Part shown: positions 18,601 to 29,640 of the stretch, piece by piece
How positions within the stretch are numbered: the stretch's first letter is position 1
Layout: the number at the start of each line of letters is the position of its first letter
NCBI GenBank assembly: GCA_021613335.1
Contig: JAJTWR010000136.1
Span: forward strand, 1,212,001-1,276,000
Origin: Whitmania pigra
Taxonomy: Eukaryota > Annelida > Clitellata > Hirudinida > Haemopidae
Direction of reading: 5' to 3'
DNA length: 64,000 nt
Notes under the pieces: generated by a model
The model's input: the letters and a program-made list of their open reading frames with translations, nothing else
The model's database searches: none
What the model was told of the DNA's origin: nothing
Made by a program: the position numbers and the translations under genes

Positions 18601-21600
18601 TATTAAAACCATATTCTTTGCCTCTTGCAGCTTAATAATTTATGTAACATTAAAAAATGTTCTGCTGGGTTGTTGATTATAGAAATGTAAGACCCGAAAA
18701 TAAGCCCCAGCGTATCTTTTGGGGCAAAACTTAATATAAGATACTGTCTTATTTTCAGGGAAACACGATATAATATCTAGTTATCATCTTCTTAATAGTT
18801 ATTATTAATTATTTTGAATAAAATCATTATTGACTTCCATATTAATTAGCTTAACAATAATTGTCAGAACCACTCACAACTGTTGATTAACATAACAAAG
18901 TAATCAGATTAAATAAAAATGTTAATATTAATGTTAGACATGGTTAGAAATCAAGATTATTAGAATTAATTCTCATTATAATTCATTTTGTTATTGTTAT
19001 TATTATTATGGTAATGCCATGAGCTTGAGAAAACTTAACTTAATATTGACGTAGCATTCCACAAACTAAATGACAATGATTTGTGTTGGTGATCACTTGT
19101 GAGCCTCTTTTTATTGTCCAAATAAATAAATAAACAAAGCACCTGTTCTCGAGGGCATTTGTGACGATGCTGGTTTTGAACATGACATGATACAAATATT
19201 CTTTCACTATTGCCTTGCAAATAATACAATGTTAGCAATTAACTTGTTCAATAATTAAAATTTCTTTAACAAAATTTGCAATCTCATAGGTCTGTGCAGT
19301 TGTTCAGTTTGAAGTCGTTGTCTCCTGAAGAACCTCTCTCGCCTCAGACAATCATCTCCTCTCAACTGGTTCTCAGGCTCATTGAGTCCATGTTCGAACT
19401 CTCGAAATTCAACTCCTCACCCCACATCGTTTGTATTTTCAATTATTATTCAATTAGTATTGTTGTTGTTATTGCTTGCATTTTATTCCATAATTTATAT
19501 CTAATTCTCCTTAAAATACTGTTTGCTGCTTTTGAGTTTAAGTTGTTTAAAATTGCCATCCTTAAATGATTTGACAAAATTACTTTCAATCTTTTTTGTG
19601 ATGTGCATGTTGGTTGATGTCTGAGAGAATCAACACTTTTAACATTTTTAATCAACATTGTTGTCCTTCAGCCCGATAATGCTTAATTATTTAATCGTAT
19701 CATATATTTCATATCCAACTTCTGGATGATGTGCCATGAAAATAATACATAAGTGAATTTGAATAGTGTCGTAAACATAAAACACCAGGGACACTAAGAC
19801 AATTTGCATAGCACAGTCTCCCCGAGGCACCTTGAGGTCGTATGAGCTGGGTTGTGAACACGACACTTAATGACTGAGGCCATTAAAGCCATCGCTCGAA
19901 GGAATGCAAACTCTCGAAGCCAAATTAAACCCAATGAGCCAATCTGCACTTCATAAACCTTCCTTGCAAACCTTTCTTCAGTGGCTGCCTCATGTTGAGG
20001 ATCAGTTAAACAACATCTTCATGAAAAGCAAGGTATTGGCCGAATTCATTCAGATCCACGGACAGTTTTGCTCTCAGCAGCTTGCTCGTCTGCTCGGGTT
20101 TGTGTTTCTATGACCTTTACATGTTGTTCTCAAACTGTATTCAGTAACATTCTATATTATTATTCATAACGTTGTTTATTTCCTGCAGGAAATTATGAAC
20201 AAATAGAGTATTTTTTTTTGTTCTTTGTTGTTTTGTATCTGTTTCTTTTCTGCCTTACTGGAATTCTGTTTATAGAATATTAATTATTATGCACATGTTG
20301 ATCAATTGATTTAAGATACTGCCAAATGATCTGGCATCCATATGATTACACAAACTTATTAGTAGAGTTTAAAGTTAATCCTAGTGGAAAATAATGGCAT
20401 ATTAACTGGCTTTTAATGACTATTCTTGATGAATTCTGTGATTTATTAACAGTGTTGTAAAAAGTACCGCATTTCAGTAATTAGGTAAAAGTACAAGTAA
20501 TACCTCATAAGTGTACTTAAGCAAAAGTAAAACGTTACGGCAATTAAAAGTCACTTAAAAAGTAAAAAGTAAAAGTACTTACGTTGCCGTTACTGTGATC
20601 ATATATAATTCCATATTATCTAAATGTCTATGTATCAATTGCTGGTACTAACTGCTAGTACTTACAGTCATTAAGTAATTAAGCAATAACATTTGAACTA
20701 ATGAAAGTTTTTTTATTCTTTATTTACAATCACAAATGTTTGTTAACTTTCAACATAACTAAGTTCTAGTCTGACGACTACTCAATGTCAGACATGGCTG
20801 GGGAACTGTTGTTTTGGTGAAATTTCCCCTTGTGCTCTCGTAGTCGTTGTCTATCTTTCTCTTAAGTGCAATTCTTGTTAACAATTCATATTTCGAAACA
20901 TGTGCTGGATGCATTCCATATATTTCTTAAAGCTTGATGATGAACCTTTCAATGCTGAATACATAGTTTTTTTTTTGTTTGAACAGTTGCAAACTTATAT
21001 GATTTTGCTTCCCTTGATTCAAATATTATTTAAATATGGCCGTGTGTGCTCTTCAATATTGTACCCCTTATCATAGCTACCTATGTTCAAATTGGCTTTC
21101 GAGGATTCTGTACTAAGACATATATATTTATATATTAAAAATACCTTCGATATTATTAACCGAAAAAACGACTAATTTATAATTTTATTTAGTTACTTTG
21201 CAATGCCTTATGCCAAAAAAGTAACGAGGTAAAAGTAGGACAAAAAATAGTAATTTGTTACGAGTAAAAGTACAGAAAATTTTCTGTAATTGTTACAAAT
21301 AAAAATTACAAAAAAGTAATTAATTAATTATATAGTAATTAATTATTCATTACATCACTACACTGCTTATTAATGAATAATCAGATTAATGATTGAATTA
21401 ATTAAATTAGAAAACATGATTAACAAAATTAGAAATCATATGTGGTTTATTCATCGAAAGTTAAGAAAATTATCGACATCTGTGAAGACTCGTTAACCTT
21501 TAACCTTTTCAGATACGACGTCAGCGACTTGCCACTCCTTCTGGCGGTTGCAGGCATCCACAGCCCAAAAATCCTCCCAAGTCTCATAAGTCCTCAGAGG

Positions 21601-21609
21601 AATTTCTAG
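12610..21609 (+). CDS. FNIP: Folliculin-interacting protein (FNIP1/2 orthologue)
   Basis: Longin/DENN-type partner of folliculin; the FLCN-FNIP complex is a GAP for RagC/D at the lysosome and links AMPK to mTORC1. Exons: 12610-12724, 13104-13198, 13362-13436, 13643-13755, 14068-14148, 14270-14373, 14438-14517, 14717-14878, 15032-15240, 15644-15728, 16004-16053, 16183-17449, 17600-17661, 19290-19428, 19982-20097, 21513-21609 (TAG), about 950 residues. Landmarks: [20 protein letters not shown] (longin start), [58 protein letters not shown] then [46 protein letters not shown] and C-terminal [17 protein letters not shown]. Exon 12 encodes a long Ser/Glu-rich linker. The start-codon exon was not found. 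The join 14517/14717 is off by one base. A 69-bp in-frame GT-AG segment (17155-17223) may be a short or retained intron. Confidence 0.93.
17683..18768 (+). mobile_element. TA-flanked DNA transposon remnant, copy 1
   Basis: Terminal inverted repeats: the left end reads CCGTTTTTTCCCGAAAATAA, the right end on the other strand TCGTGTTTCCCTGAAAATAA. TA dinucleotides flank both ends (17681-17682 and 18769-18770), as for Tc1/mariner/pogo-type insertions. An internal remnant around 18057-18185 reads [16 protein letters not shown] and MTLEWRA, resembling the KRxSY..FK..V...A helix-turn-helix found in some pogo-type transposases; that class call is tentative. It starts 20 bp after the donor of FNIP exon 13. 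A second copy lies at 42108-42594. A SINE copy has inserted inside it. Confidence 0.75.
18436..18570 (-). mobile_element. SINE copy nested in the TA transposon
   Basis: Matches the SINE at 63316-63466 closely over GCATAGCATCAGAGGCGCTT and TATAGCGCTCCTTCCCAAGG. It is read on the minus strand. Its A-box region is recognisable (TGGCGAATGAGT) but the B-box is lost. Confidence 0.75.
19135..19195 (-). mobile_element. Diverged fragment of the same SINE family
   Basis: Shares the order GAGGGCATTTGTGACGATGC then GGTTTTGAACATGACA with the 63316-63466 copy. Short and degraded; it lies in the same FNIP intron as copy 1 of the TA transposon. Confidence 0.5.
19806..19895 (-). mobile_element. Diverged SINE copy
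   Basis: Begins GCATAGCACAGTCTCC and contains GCTGGGTTGTGAACACGACA, matching the B-box side of the 63316-63466 SINE. It ends about 90 bp before the acceptor of the penultimate FNIP exon. Confidence 0.65.
20450..21365. mobile_element. hAT-type element, about 0.9 kb
   Basis: Ends CAGTGTTGTAAAAAGTA on the left and, on the other strand, CAGTGTAGTGATGTAATG on the right. An 8-bp duplication with one mismatch (TTTATTAA at 20442-20449, CTTATTAA at 21366-21373) is the size expected for hAT. Subterminal AAAAGTAC-type words recur near both ends. The minus strand has a short frame with [16 protein letters not shown], a possible transposase remnant. It lies in the last FNIP intron. Confidence 0.75.
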
Positions 21610-23235
21610 CCAGAAATATCTTTCAACGTGATTGTAGCTTTACCGATAGTCGAAATATTAAATATCATCGAAAATACATGTGTTTGCTTGCTACAGTGTT
21701 TTTAATATTTAATGAGATTTTGTTTATCGAATCATTATTTCTGCATATTTACGGTCCTCGTTTGTTGTGGCTCATTTGGGGCTTATTTTTCACATTGTTT
21801 GAATAATCACTGACAGTTTCACAGGAACCTTCAAAGGTTTAAGTTTGGTCATTTTTTGCCCCAGAAAATGATATCTCGCTTCTTTGTAAGATTCTACCTT
21901 TCATTTCCTATCAAGTCATTAATTTTTGTTACCATGCAAATGGTTCCCTAATGGCCAATAAACATATTTGGCTATTGCTGGCTCAAGTTAGTAATACTTA
22001 TTATGATTGGTATTATTTTTTTATTATAATTATTCAAGCTTAATGTTGTGTTATTGATAACTCTGCTGAAGGGGAGTCACTTCTATAATTTACTTTCCAA
22101 ATGAGAGTTTTAGCAAATGAGTACGAATGGATCAATTTATTATTTTTCGTAATCCTGTTGTTCGGTTGGGTCAAGCAGAGAACCTATGGTCTAGTGGCCG
22201 CGAATCGTGAGTGGAAGTTTTAGTCGAGAGCGTATTACTTAAAAACATCTGGTCAGAATTTCCGAGGGAGTTTTCAATTTTGAAGAACAAGGTTGCATGT
22301 AATCTACAATTAAAGCCATTACGAATTATGTCGATTTGTGAATTCATTAATTTATTAATTTTTTTAATTGATGCGACTGAGTTAGGATGGATGCGAGACC
22401 GAAGAACAGAAACAATTATTTGAATTTCTTATTTTTGTGAGGAGTGTGGGATGTGCACTGCGACAGTGGAGGGAAACTGCTGACTATGATTTGCAGTGTT
22501 ATAGACATTTACTCCTGTATATTTTGTTTCACTGTTGAAAAAGTGTTGAACGTGCTGTTGCACTTCATTTATTAATCAACTCAAAAACAAAAACTAACCA
22601 CGGATGACTACAAAATCAAAGTATAGCAAGTAAAACTGAAATAAAGCAGAAAGGAATGTCCTCAGAATGAGTTCCAGATGATGGACGTACAATAAGAAGA
22701 ATTTAGAAACTCAAGTAGAGTAGTAACTAATGCTCATTATATTAACTAATGTTTATATGGTGAAAGCCATAATAACGAAAGAAATAGTCAATGAGCCAAC
22801 ATTGAGCTGTCTATGTCAACGCTACTGGTACAATTCCGTTTTTATTAAAGCAATTTATGAGACTCTAGCGACAAGGCTAGACAAGGTTGTGCTCCGGATG
22901 TGTAAGAGATGCTCATGTTGGTGAATACTTCAGCGAGGCCTTGAAGCAGTTGAGTTGTGAGTAGGAATCGAACGGGGTCACTTTTTCAGCCGAGGCCGGG
23001 GTTAGCCAGGATCGGGGTATAAAATACATAGCGATTCCTACAGTGTAGTTGTGAGGTGTTCCGGTACTTGTGTTGGCACTGAAAACTTGAAACCATCAAC
23101 CCCCTTTTGAAGGCAACGGCTAGTGATTAGAGTAATTATATTACTGGGCACCTTCGAATATGTTTGATAAAAATTAGGAGAACGTTAATGAATTCAAAAG
23201 GGGAACAAGACATCATTTATGCGAATTAGTTCGAT

Positions 23236-23325
23236 GGGTAAACCCTTATGGTTAAGGAAACGACCTTATTTGGGTCTAGTCTAAAGTCAAGGGGCCCCCT
23301 TCCCCCCAAATTACGTCCTTGATCA
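23236..23325. mobile_element. MITE fragment related to the one at 27328
   Basis: Shares AAACCCTTATGG..GACCTTATTTGG..CTAGTCTAAAGTC..GGGGCC..TTACGTCC in order with 27405-27492. Only the right-hand part is recognisable. Confidence 0.55.
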
Positions 23326-23329
23326 GAAT

Positions 23330-23760
23330 CCAAACGAGTGGAGTACCACAGGGGACCGACAGTTTTTCTCATTTTTATCGACTTAACTGACATCGTTGAA
23401 GCAGTTTGTCGATGACGTAAAGTTCTATGCCTGCTCTGATTCTAGTCATATTTTTCAGAGAAATTGACAAGCTCATTGATTGACACATATAGTTGACTTC
23501 AGAGATGTGTTGTGTGTGTCACGTTTAGAGTCGTTCTTACAAAAAAAAACATCAAATCCATCAATATCTGAATAAAGACCAGAACTTTAAATCTGTTCCC
23601 CCTACAAAAAATCTTGACATCTTTATTGACAGCAATCTTATCCGTTTATCCCTCATGCAGAAAAAAAGCTATGTTGATAAAAAAAAACTAGTCGGCAATT
23701 AAAACTTTTGCTAAATCTGTGTTGAAAAAAAGTGCTATCAGATACCACCTCATCTGGTAG
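23330..23760 (+). pseudogene. Decayed LINE reverse transcriptase fragment
   Basis: Broken frames give, in order, the RT motifs SGVPQG, FLIFIDLTDIV, then FVDDVKFYACSDSS (the catalytic FxDD box), then DIFIDSNLI, the usual downstream motif. Frameshifts and stops separate them, so it is dead. It is non-LTR type, probably CR1/L2-like, by motif order. Confidence 0.7.
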
Positions 23761-24839
23761 GAAGTTCCAGACAGCAACAACTCTATTCAAAAAACATTTT
23801 AAATGGTGTTAGCCGAGCGCTTTTTCGCGCGTGACTTAAAGCGATGTTCACGCGTGCGATTATAATTAGAAGGTTGTACTAAACTTAAAAGATCACTTTT
23901 AACGAAAGCTTTTAATAAGTTAAACAAAAATCTAGAATTAAACGGTGATGCTCGAGTGTTCCTAGCCCTTGCTTTTCTTCTTGTTCTCGTTCGATGTTTA
24001 CTGTTTCTCTTTCGTCATTGGTCGTATTAGTGATTTATTAATAGCCCTTCGATCGGATAAAGAAATAAAACATAAATCAAAATAAAAAATCTCACGGGTG
24101 GTTGTGAGGAACCCTTCTTGATCTTAATAACAGGATGCCCATATTTTTGTTATAAATATGCAACAGTTTTCAAAACATTTTTTATCAATTAGATTCTGCA
24201 ACGTCTCCCATTTCTGTAGAAATTTCAAATTGTGCCTGCGAATTTAGCTGCACAGAGATGCAAGAAAACTTTTAATTGAAATCAATTAAATAAGTAGTAT
24301 TACATGAACTCGTAATTCGAACCTCAAGCTAGCCTCAGATGAGTGCGTGTCGCCACTGCAGCCTTCTCGAAAATTAATTTGCCATCAGCTCAACCCATGC
24401 ATGGTCGCGAAAGGTGTGCAGTGGATAGCAACTTAATAACGATCTCTGTGCAACAAAGGCTGAATATCGATCCACGCATGCTAACAACTTACCACGAACA
24501 AATTCAAAACTATTAAGGACCTCCTTGACATTGAATAAATTTCATCAGATTGCTTGTTCTAATGCTTAATATACGCGAAATATGCTCGAGTTGCTGGAGA
24601 ATCATTGCAACTGTGCTGCTTGTTAATTGATTGTTGTGTTATCACAAACGTGGAGGCCTTTCCTGGTCGGCATTTCTAAGCGATTTGATCTTTGTTTTGC
24701 TGGCTCAAGAGTGGTATGAGCAACAACATTTTGGTTAAAGTCGTGTGAATTGAGTCTCGCAACCTACCTCGTTGACAGATGTAACAATCAACAAATTTCA
24801 TGTAGGAAATCAAATTCCAGAAACCTTTAAAAGTTAGAA

Positions 24840-27800
24840 ATGGTCGAAAGTTCGGATTTCCAAAATTCTGGATGTACCAGTGGTCAGCCAACTCTGTGCT
24901 CCAAAATCCATTCGTCGCTGGAAATATTTGCGGGTATCACATCACTACACGGAGTTCCAAGGATTATTAACTCCAGGTCAATGACCAGCCGACTATTCTG
25001 GTCTGCTGTTTTTGTTTTTGCCGTTTTCATGTTTATTTATACAGGAAGAAATCTCTTAGAGCAATATTTCTCTTACCCTAAAAAGGTATTTTTCATCGCT
25101 TGTTAAATACACTAATAATCTATGCCATCTCTTGATTCCGAAGGTAAATGTTGAAATTGTTCAAAATCCTGTTCCTTTTCCTTCGGTGACTTTGTGCAAT
25201 ACTGACCACCTCGATTTTATTGTTGTGGAAAAGTTGGAAAAAGTTTTCAATACGGTCGAAGAGGACCTTAAAGAGGAAAATGTGACTAGCCAAAGTTTGC
25301 ACTTCCTGTCACTCACTATGTCTTTAAAATTTATATGATATTTTGATGATGTAATAGTTTACTGTAATTACTTTTGCCATTTAGAAACAAAAATTCCCAA
25401 AGAAAGAGACAATGACACTTTGAAACGTTCGAGTAGAATTAAGAATGAGGAAGAATTCCGGAAGAACTACCTTAGGTTCCAATCGACCCTTTCCGTCCTC
25501 ATGCGATCAGCTGCGCTTGGTAGCAGCGGTCCAGCACCTTCCATGAAGGACTTACTCGAAATCATGTCCAGACTCGGACTTGTAGCAAATCTTGGGCCTC
25601 AATTGGCTTCGAAGGCAGGGATAAGGTAGCTCCATTTGTGCTATGTAATTCTTCGGATACTGAGGACAGTTTTCATCTCTTTTTCGCTAAGGTTTTCATG
25701 TTTTGAGTGGTAATCTGCTGCCACGGGATGATGATAATTAATAACATTGAATTACTGACAGTTATTGTGAATAATTAGAATTTCAGGTTGATAGAAAGCA
25801 CTTTGTAAATAATAACATTAATAATCCAATAATGCGACGTACATGTTGTTATCTATAACAAATTCGAAGCAACCAATGCGAAGCAAACCTTAAAGATGAC
25901 CTTAATGAATGGAAAAATGATGAAATGAAAGAATAATCACGTTTCGTCGGCTTACTGGGTTAAATGTTTATTTCTCAATTTCTTCCAGAGCTGAGGATTT
26001 CATAGTCTTTTGTCGCTTCATGGAAGATGAATGCGACATCTCGAAAACATTTGTCAAAATCTTCGATCCGTATTTCTTCAACTGCTTCACTTTCGAGCCT
26101 CATCGAATTCTACGTTCCAGGTCGACAAGACTAGCAGGAATCGAATACGGTTTCACAATTCTTCTGTTTCCAGGCAGTGCAGGGCAACTATCAAAGGTAA
26201 CTTTCTATTATTATTTTGCCTTTTTGAACAATTTTTGACTATCTGTCATTTTTATTTAAATTTTTATTTTTTGAGGGGTCTGGTGAAACAGAGACGATGA
26301 TACCGGGTCTCATACAAGCCGATCCTGCGCTGGCTAGCAATCTAGGGGCTAAAGTGGTAATCCATGCTCAAAACTCCATTCCTCATTTTACCACTGATGG
26401 TTACGACATTCCTAGTGGCTTCTCAGTGAGCATTGGCATTAAGGCTCGACAGAATGTACGAGTCTCGTTGCCTCATGGAAACTGCACCGAGGAGGAGGAA
26501 TACAAAGAAACATCGGGATCCAAGTCTCGCTTTAAGTACACTCTTATATCCTGCCAAAATGAATGCATACAATCTAAAATAGCTGGAGCCTGTAAATGTG
26601 TGGATAATCGCATGCCTTACAAAGGAGAGGAACTTTCTAGTATTGATAAAAATCTGCATTGGAGGCACAAAAAATTATTCCATAACAAAGAATCGAAGGT
26701 AGCTCTCGAGAGAAGCTTACCTTTCTGCCTGGAACTGCCGAAGATTTCTAAAGAATGTCTGAAGCCAGAATCCATGGAAGATGCCGCTTGTGAGAAGGAA
26801 GTTCGGACTTTGGCCGAGGAATTTAACAACAGAACAAGATGTCGAAGGGAAGTACACGACCGAATGACTATTAAAAATCCCGAATCCATCGAGGCTTGCA
26901 AATGCTATCCTCCTTGCAAAGATGTTGTCTATGATACCTCTTATAGCATTTCGAGGCTTCCCGACAATCGCAAGCAAAACAGTGCCTTTTATTCAATTGT
27001 GGACCGATATCTGGAATCCCTGTCCAGTGAAAGAAGGCAAGCCCTCAGGAAAAGGTATTTAAAAAGTTTTAAATTCCAAAATATCTAAGATAAATGCAAC
27101 TGCGAACGAATTATTTTTTTCTTTTAAAGGTACGGTAAGAATTATTCTGATGAGGTGAAGAGTAGGATTTCTCGTGTAAATGTCCATATAGCTGATAATA
27201 ACATCATTAAAACCACTGAATCTCCAGATTACGATCTCGTTAGATTGGTGTCTGACATCGGAGGACAAATGGGGTTATGGATAGGTAGGTTATTAATCCA
27301 GAATTAATTTCAAACATTTCGGAATATCAGGGACGTCATTTCAGCTTTTTCAAAGGGCGCGGGGGCCCTCATACAGCTTGAGGATACAACCTTTTTTGCT
27401 TCTGGACAAAATTCAGAGAGCAAACCCTCATGAAACCTTAGATGACCTTTTTTGGACTAGCCTAAAGTAAGGGGGCCAAAGTTACGTCCCTGGATAAAAC
27501 CCAAGACTGATTCTTTGTATTCTTTGATTCAGTATGACATCGCACTTAACTCTCAAAATCGCATTTACTTCAAACCCATTTGACTATGCAAAATCCTAAC
27601 TTAAGCGACAGATAACCTATGTCCACTTTTTCGTTTGATGTTTTTTCAATTATATCATAGGCGTTAGAAAGAATATTTAGACCTACAATTGAAAAGTTGA
27701 ATTCATTTAAAGCTGCCGCCATTTAAGAGTCCTTGGCTGAATTGACAGCTATTACACATTTTATAATATGCTCTTTGAAAGCTAATTCGACTAATTAAAT

Positions 27801-28064
27801 CAATTTCCAGGAATATCTGTGATTACATTGGTAGAAGTAACACAACTGCTAGCCGACTTGTGTGCTATTTCTCTGGGTCGAGCAAAAACAATATGGGACA
27901 ATTACATTAAGGGCACTTCCCCCATCGTAGATATGGAGAAAAATAAACGCCCTTCAAAAATAAACAACCTTCAAGCACTAGTTTCCGAAGAGGAATCAGA
28001 GGATCGCCGTTTTAGCGACCAGAACAGTGAAGGGATTTGCCTTAATAAATTGTCCACTGTTTGA
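24840..28064 (+). CDS. DEG/ENaC (amiloride-sensitive) sodium channel subunit
   Basis: Subunit of a trimeric cation channel at the plasma membrane. Exons: 24840-25085, 25144-25294, 25385-25625, 25989-26196, 26276-27054, 27130-27284, 27811-28064, all phase-compatible and summing to 677 residues plus stop. Order of features: cytoplasmic N-terminus with the HG gating motif (TSLHGVPRI), TM1 (FWSAVFVFAVFMFIYTG), the post-TM1 signature FPSVTLCN, an extracellular cysteine-rich region with NCFTFEP, ISCQNECIQSKIAGACKC and CKCYPPCKDVVYDTSYS, then pre-TM2 LVSDIGGQMGLWIGISVITL containing the GIS selectivity filter (family GxS), TM2 and an acidic tail. Length and layout are typical of ASIC, peptide-gated and degenerin-like subunits; which subfamily, and what gates it, cannot be told from sequence reading alone. 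An AATAAA lies about 20 bp after the stop. Confidence 0.95.
27328..27492. mobile_element. MITE in last DEG/ENaC intron
   Basis: Perfect 9-bp terminal inverted repeat CAGGGACGT / ACGTCCCTG bounding 165 bp of G/C-rich sequence (GGGGGCC blocks) unlike the surrounding DNA. The ends resemble the widespread CAGGGGCGTA-type hAT MITE termini. A clean target duplication is not visible. Confidence 0.6.
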
Positions 28065-28084
28065 ATTATGCTGTATGTTTAAAA

Positions 28085-28090
28085 AATAAA
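28085..28090 (+). terminator. Poly(A) signal of DEG/ENaC gene
   Basis: Canonical AATAAA 20 bp downstream of the TGA stop. Confidence 0.6.
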
Positions 28091-28530
28091 AAAAAGTGTC
28101 GTAATGGCTTCTATTTAGGGTAGTCTTAACATCGTTGCTTGTTTTAATTCAAATTAATGAATTACAATGATGTCTTGTAGGAATCGACCCCTGTTTCGGC
28201 AAAATTTATCCAGAGTTTAGTCGGGGAATGTTGTAAATCATGTAAAAGAAATTTTGACACTTTTTTTAAATGCGAACGTCTGTTCCATGTTAAAAATCCA
28301 AGTTTTCATAAAGACTTTCATTTTATGGAATAAAATTGTCAGGTATTAGATATAAAAGCTCTTGATGTGACATATGTCTATTTTTATATTTTAGTTCGAT
28401 TAGAGATCTTTTTGTTACGCTTGTCAATGTCGTCGCCATCTTGTGGTCTGAACTGTTTTTTGATTAGCTGTTATTGTTATTGTGTTTAGACAGTTAAAGA
28501 TTGAAATAAACGGAAACGTTACACTTGAAA

Positions 28531-28601
28531 GAGACTGGGATTTGAACTCCTGATGGAGTCGCACCAAAGCCAAAGTCTTAATCATTCGCCTACCGACGCT
28601 T
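28531..28601 (-). mobile_element. tRNA-derived SINE head
   Basis: On the minus strand the segment has an A-box-like TAGGCGAATGATTAAG and a B-box-like GAGTTCAAATCCC at tRNA spacing. The ends do not pair as an acceptor stem, so a SINE relic is more likely than a working tRNA. Confidence 0.55.
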
Positions 28602-28754
28602 AGATTTAATAATTCATGCATACTTGAGCAACCTCATAAGAAACAAAATCGCCCGATACTTGGGACACCTTTGTGGAATAATCCCGCTGCTCTTAAATCG
28701 CAGATCAAGCATTCAAATGCAATTTCTCCGTAGCGGGCCGCAGAAAAAAAAAAT

Positions 28755-29170
28755 AATCATGAGTACAGTATCAACGGTCAGACCCTCCAACTAGCGGATA
28801 TGATTAGGGATCTCGGGATTATAATGGACCCCTTAAAGTTTGCAGCCCATATTGACACAACCGTTCATAAAGCTGCAATAGTTTTGTGGATGATTAGGGC
28901 ATCCTTCTCGAGGGACCGGGATGTCCTAAAGCTTGTCACCCCGCAAAACCCGCGTCAGACCTACTCTTGAATATGGTTCTCCAGTATGGAACACTCACCA
29001 CAAATACCTAATTGATAGAGTTGAAAAAATCCAAAAACGATTTACCAAATCAATACCCTCAGTTACTGAATACCCCTACATGGAAAAACTAAGGCATCTA
29101 AAACTTATGACCCTGGAGAGACGCAGAAAATCACACTGTTAATACGTTAGAAAGTTGTATATCTAAACGT
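28755..29170 (+). pseudogene. Decayed LINE reverse transcriptase C-terminal fragment
   Basis: Reads INGQTLQLADMIRDLGIIMD, then VRPTLEYGSPVWN and RVEKIQKRFTKSIPS, then LRHLKLMTLERRR. This is the conserved segment after the RT catalytic domain in CR1/L2/Jockey-like non-LTR elements. There is at least one frameshift (between KLVT and VRPTLEYGS) and no 5' part. Confidence 0.8.
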
Positions 29171-29640
29171 GTATTTCGTATCCCGGCTAAAATCGTGACC
29201 CCGGCCGATCCCTAATGCCTAGTACAACTGGATCGTAATCGTAAAGAGTGTCGGCGGATAGTTGTCAAAACCATTTAATTAATCAAACAAAACATTTTAA
29301 TTTTTGAGCTGATTAAAACATTTTAAAATTAAAAATCGTAATTTATTTGAAGCAATTTCTACTGAAATAATCTATTCAGAATTGCGCTTTAGGAGGATGG
29401 CATGAAAACTCGCACAAATATTATTTATTATTTAAGTTAACGCTTAAATGTTAAATAATATAATTTAAAATATTTTTGCTTAAAATGAAAGTTTGTTAAG
29501 GCCTTAATGACATTTTAAAACGTCAGCTTCAGACATGACTATCTTGTAAATGTAAACAAATACCTGTCCTAATTTAGCGAGCATAATATGAGGGCGGAGA
29601 TGATCTAAAGAAAAAGATTAATCCGCGTATTTTTTTTAAT

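Larger units (their letters stand above)
21610..24839. other. Intergenic region rich in repeat debris
   Basis: No conserved exon was recognised between FNIP and the DEG/ENaC gene. It contains a MITE-like fragment near 23236-23325, a decayed LINE at 23330-23760, and otherwise unassigned AT-rich sequence. A clear poly(A) signal for FNIP was not identified. Confidence 0.5.
28065..29640. other. Intergenic region with SINE and LINE remnants
   Basis: Between the DEG/ENaC stop and the TMF1 start. It holds the poly(A) signal, a tRNA-like unit, a decayed LINE segment and AT-rich sequence in which the TMF1 promoter must lie. No exon was recognised. Confidence 0.5.

Noticed and set aside
22170..22230. 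Possible tRNA gene (CTATGGTCTAGTGGCC resembles an A-box)
   Set aside because: No B-box or pairing acceptor stem at tRNA distance.
28531..28601. Functional tRNA gene on the minus strand
   Set aside because: A and B boxes are present, but the acceptor stem and anticodon arm do not pair; kept as a SINE relic.
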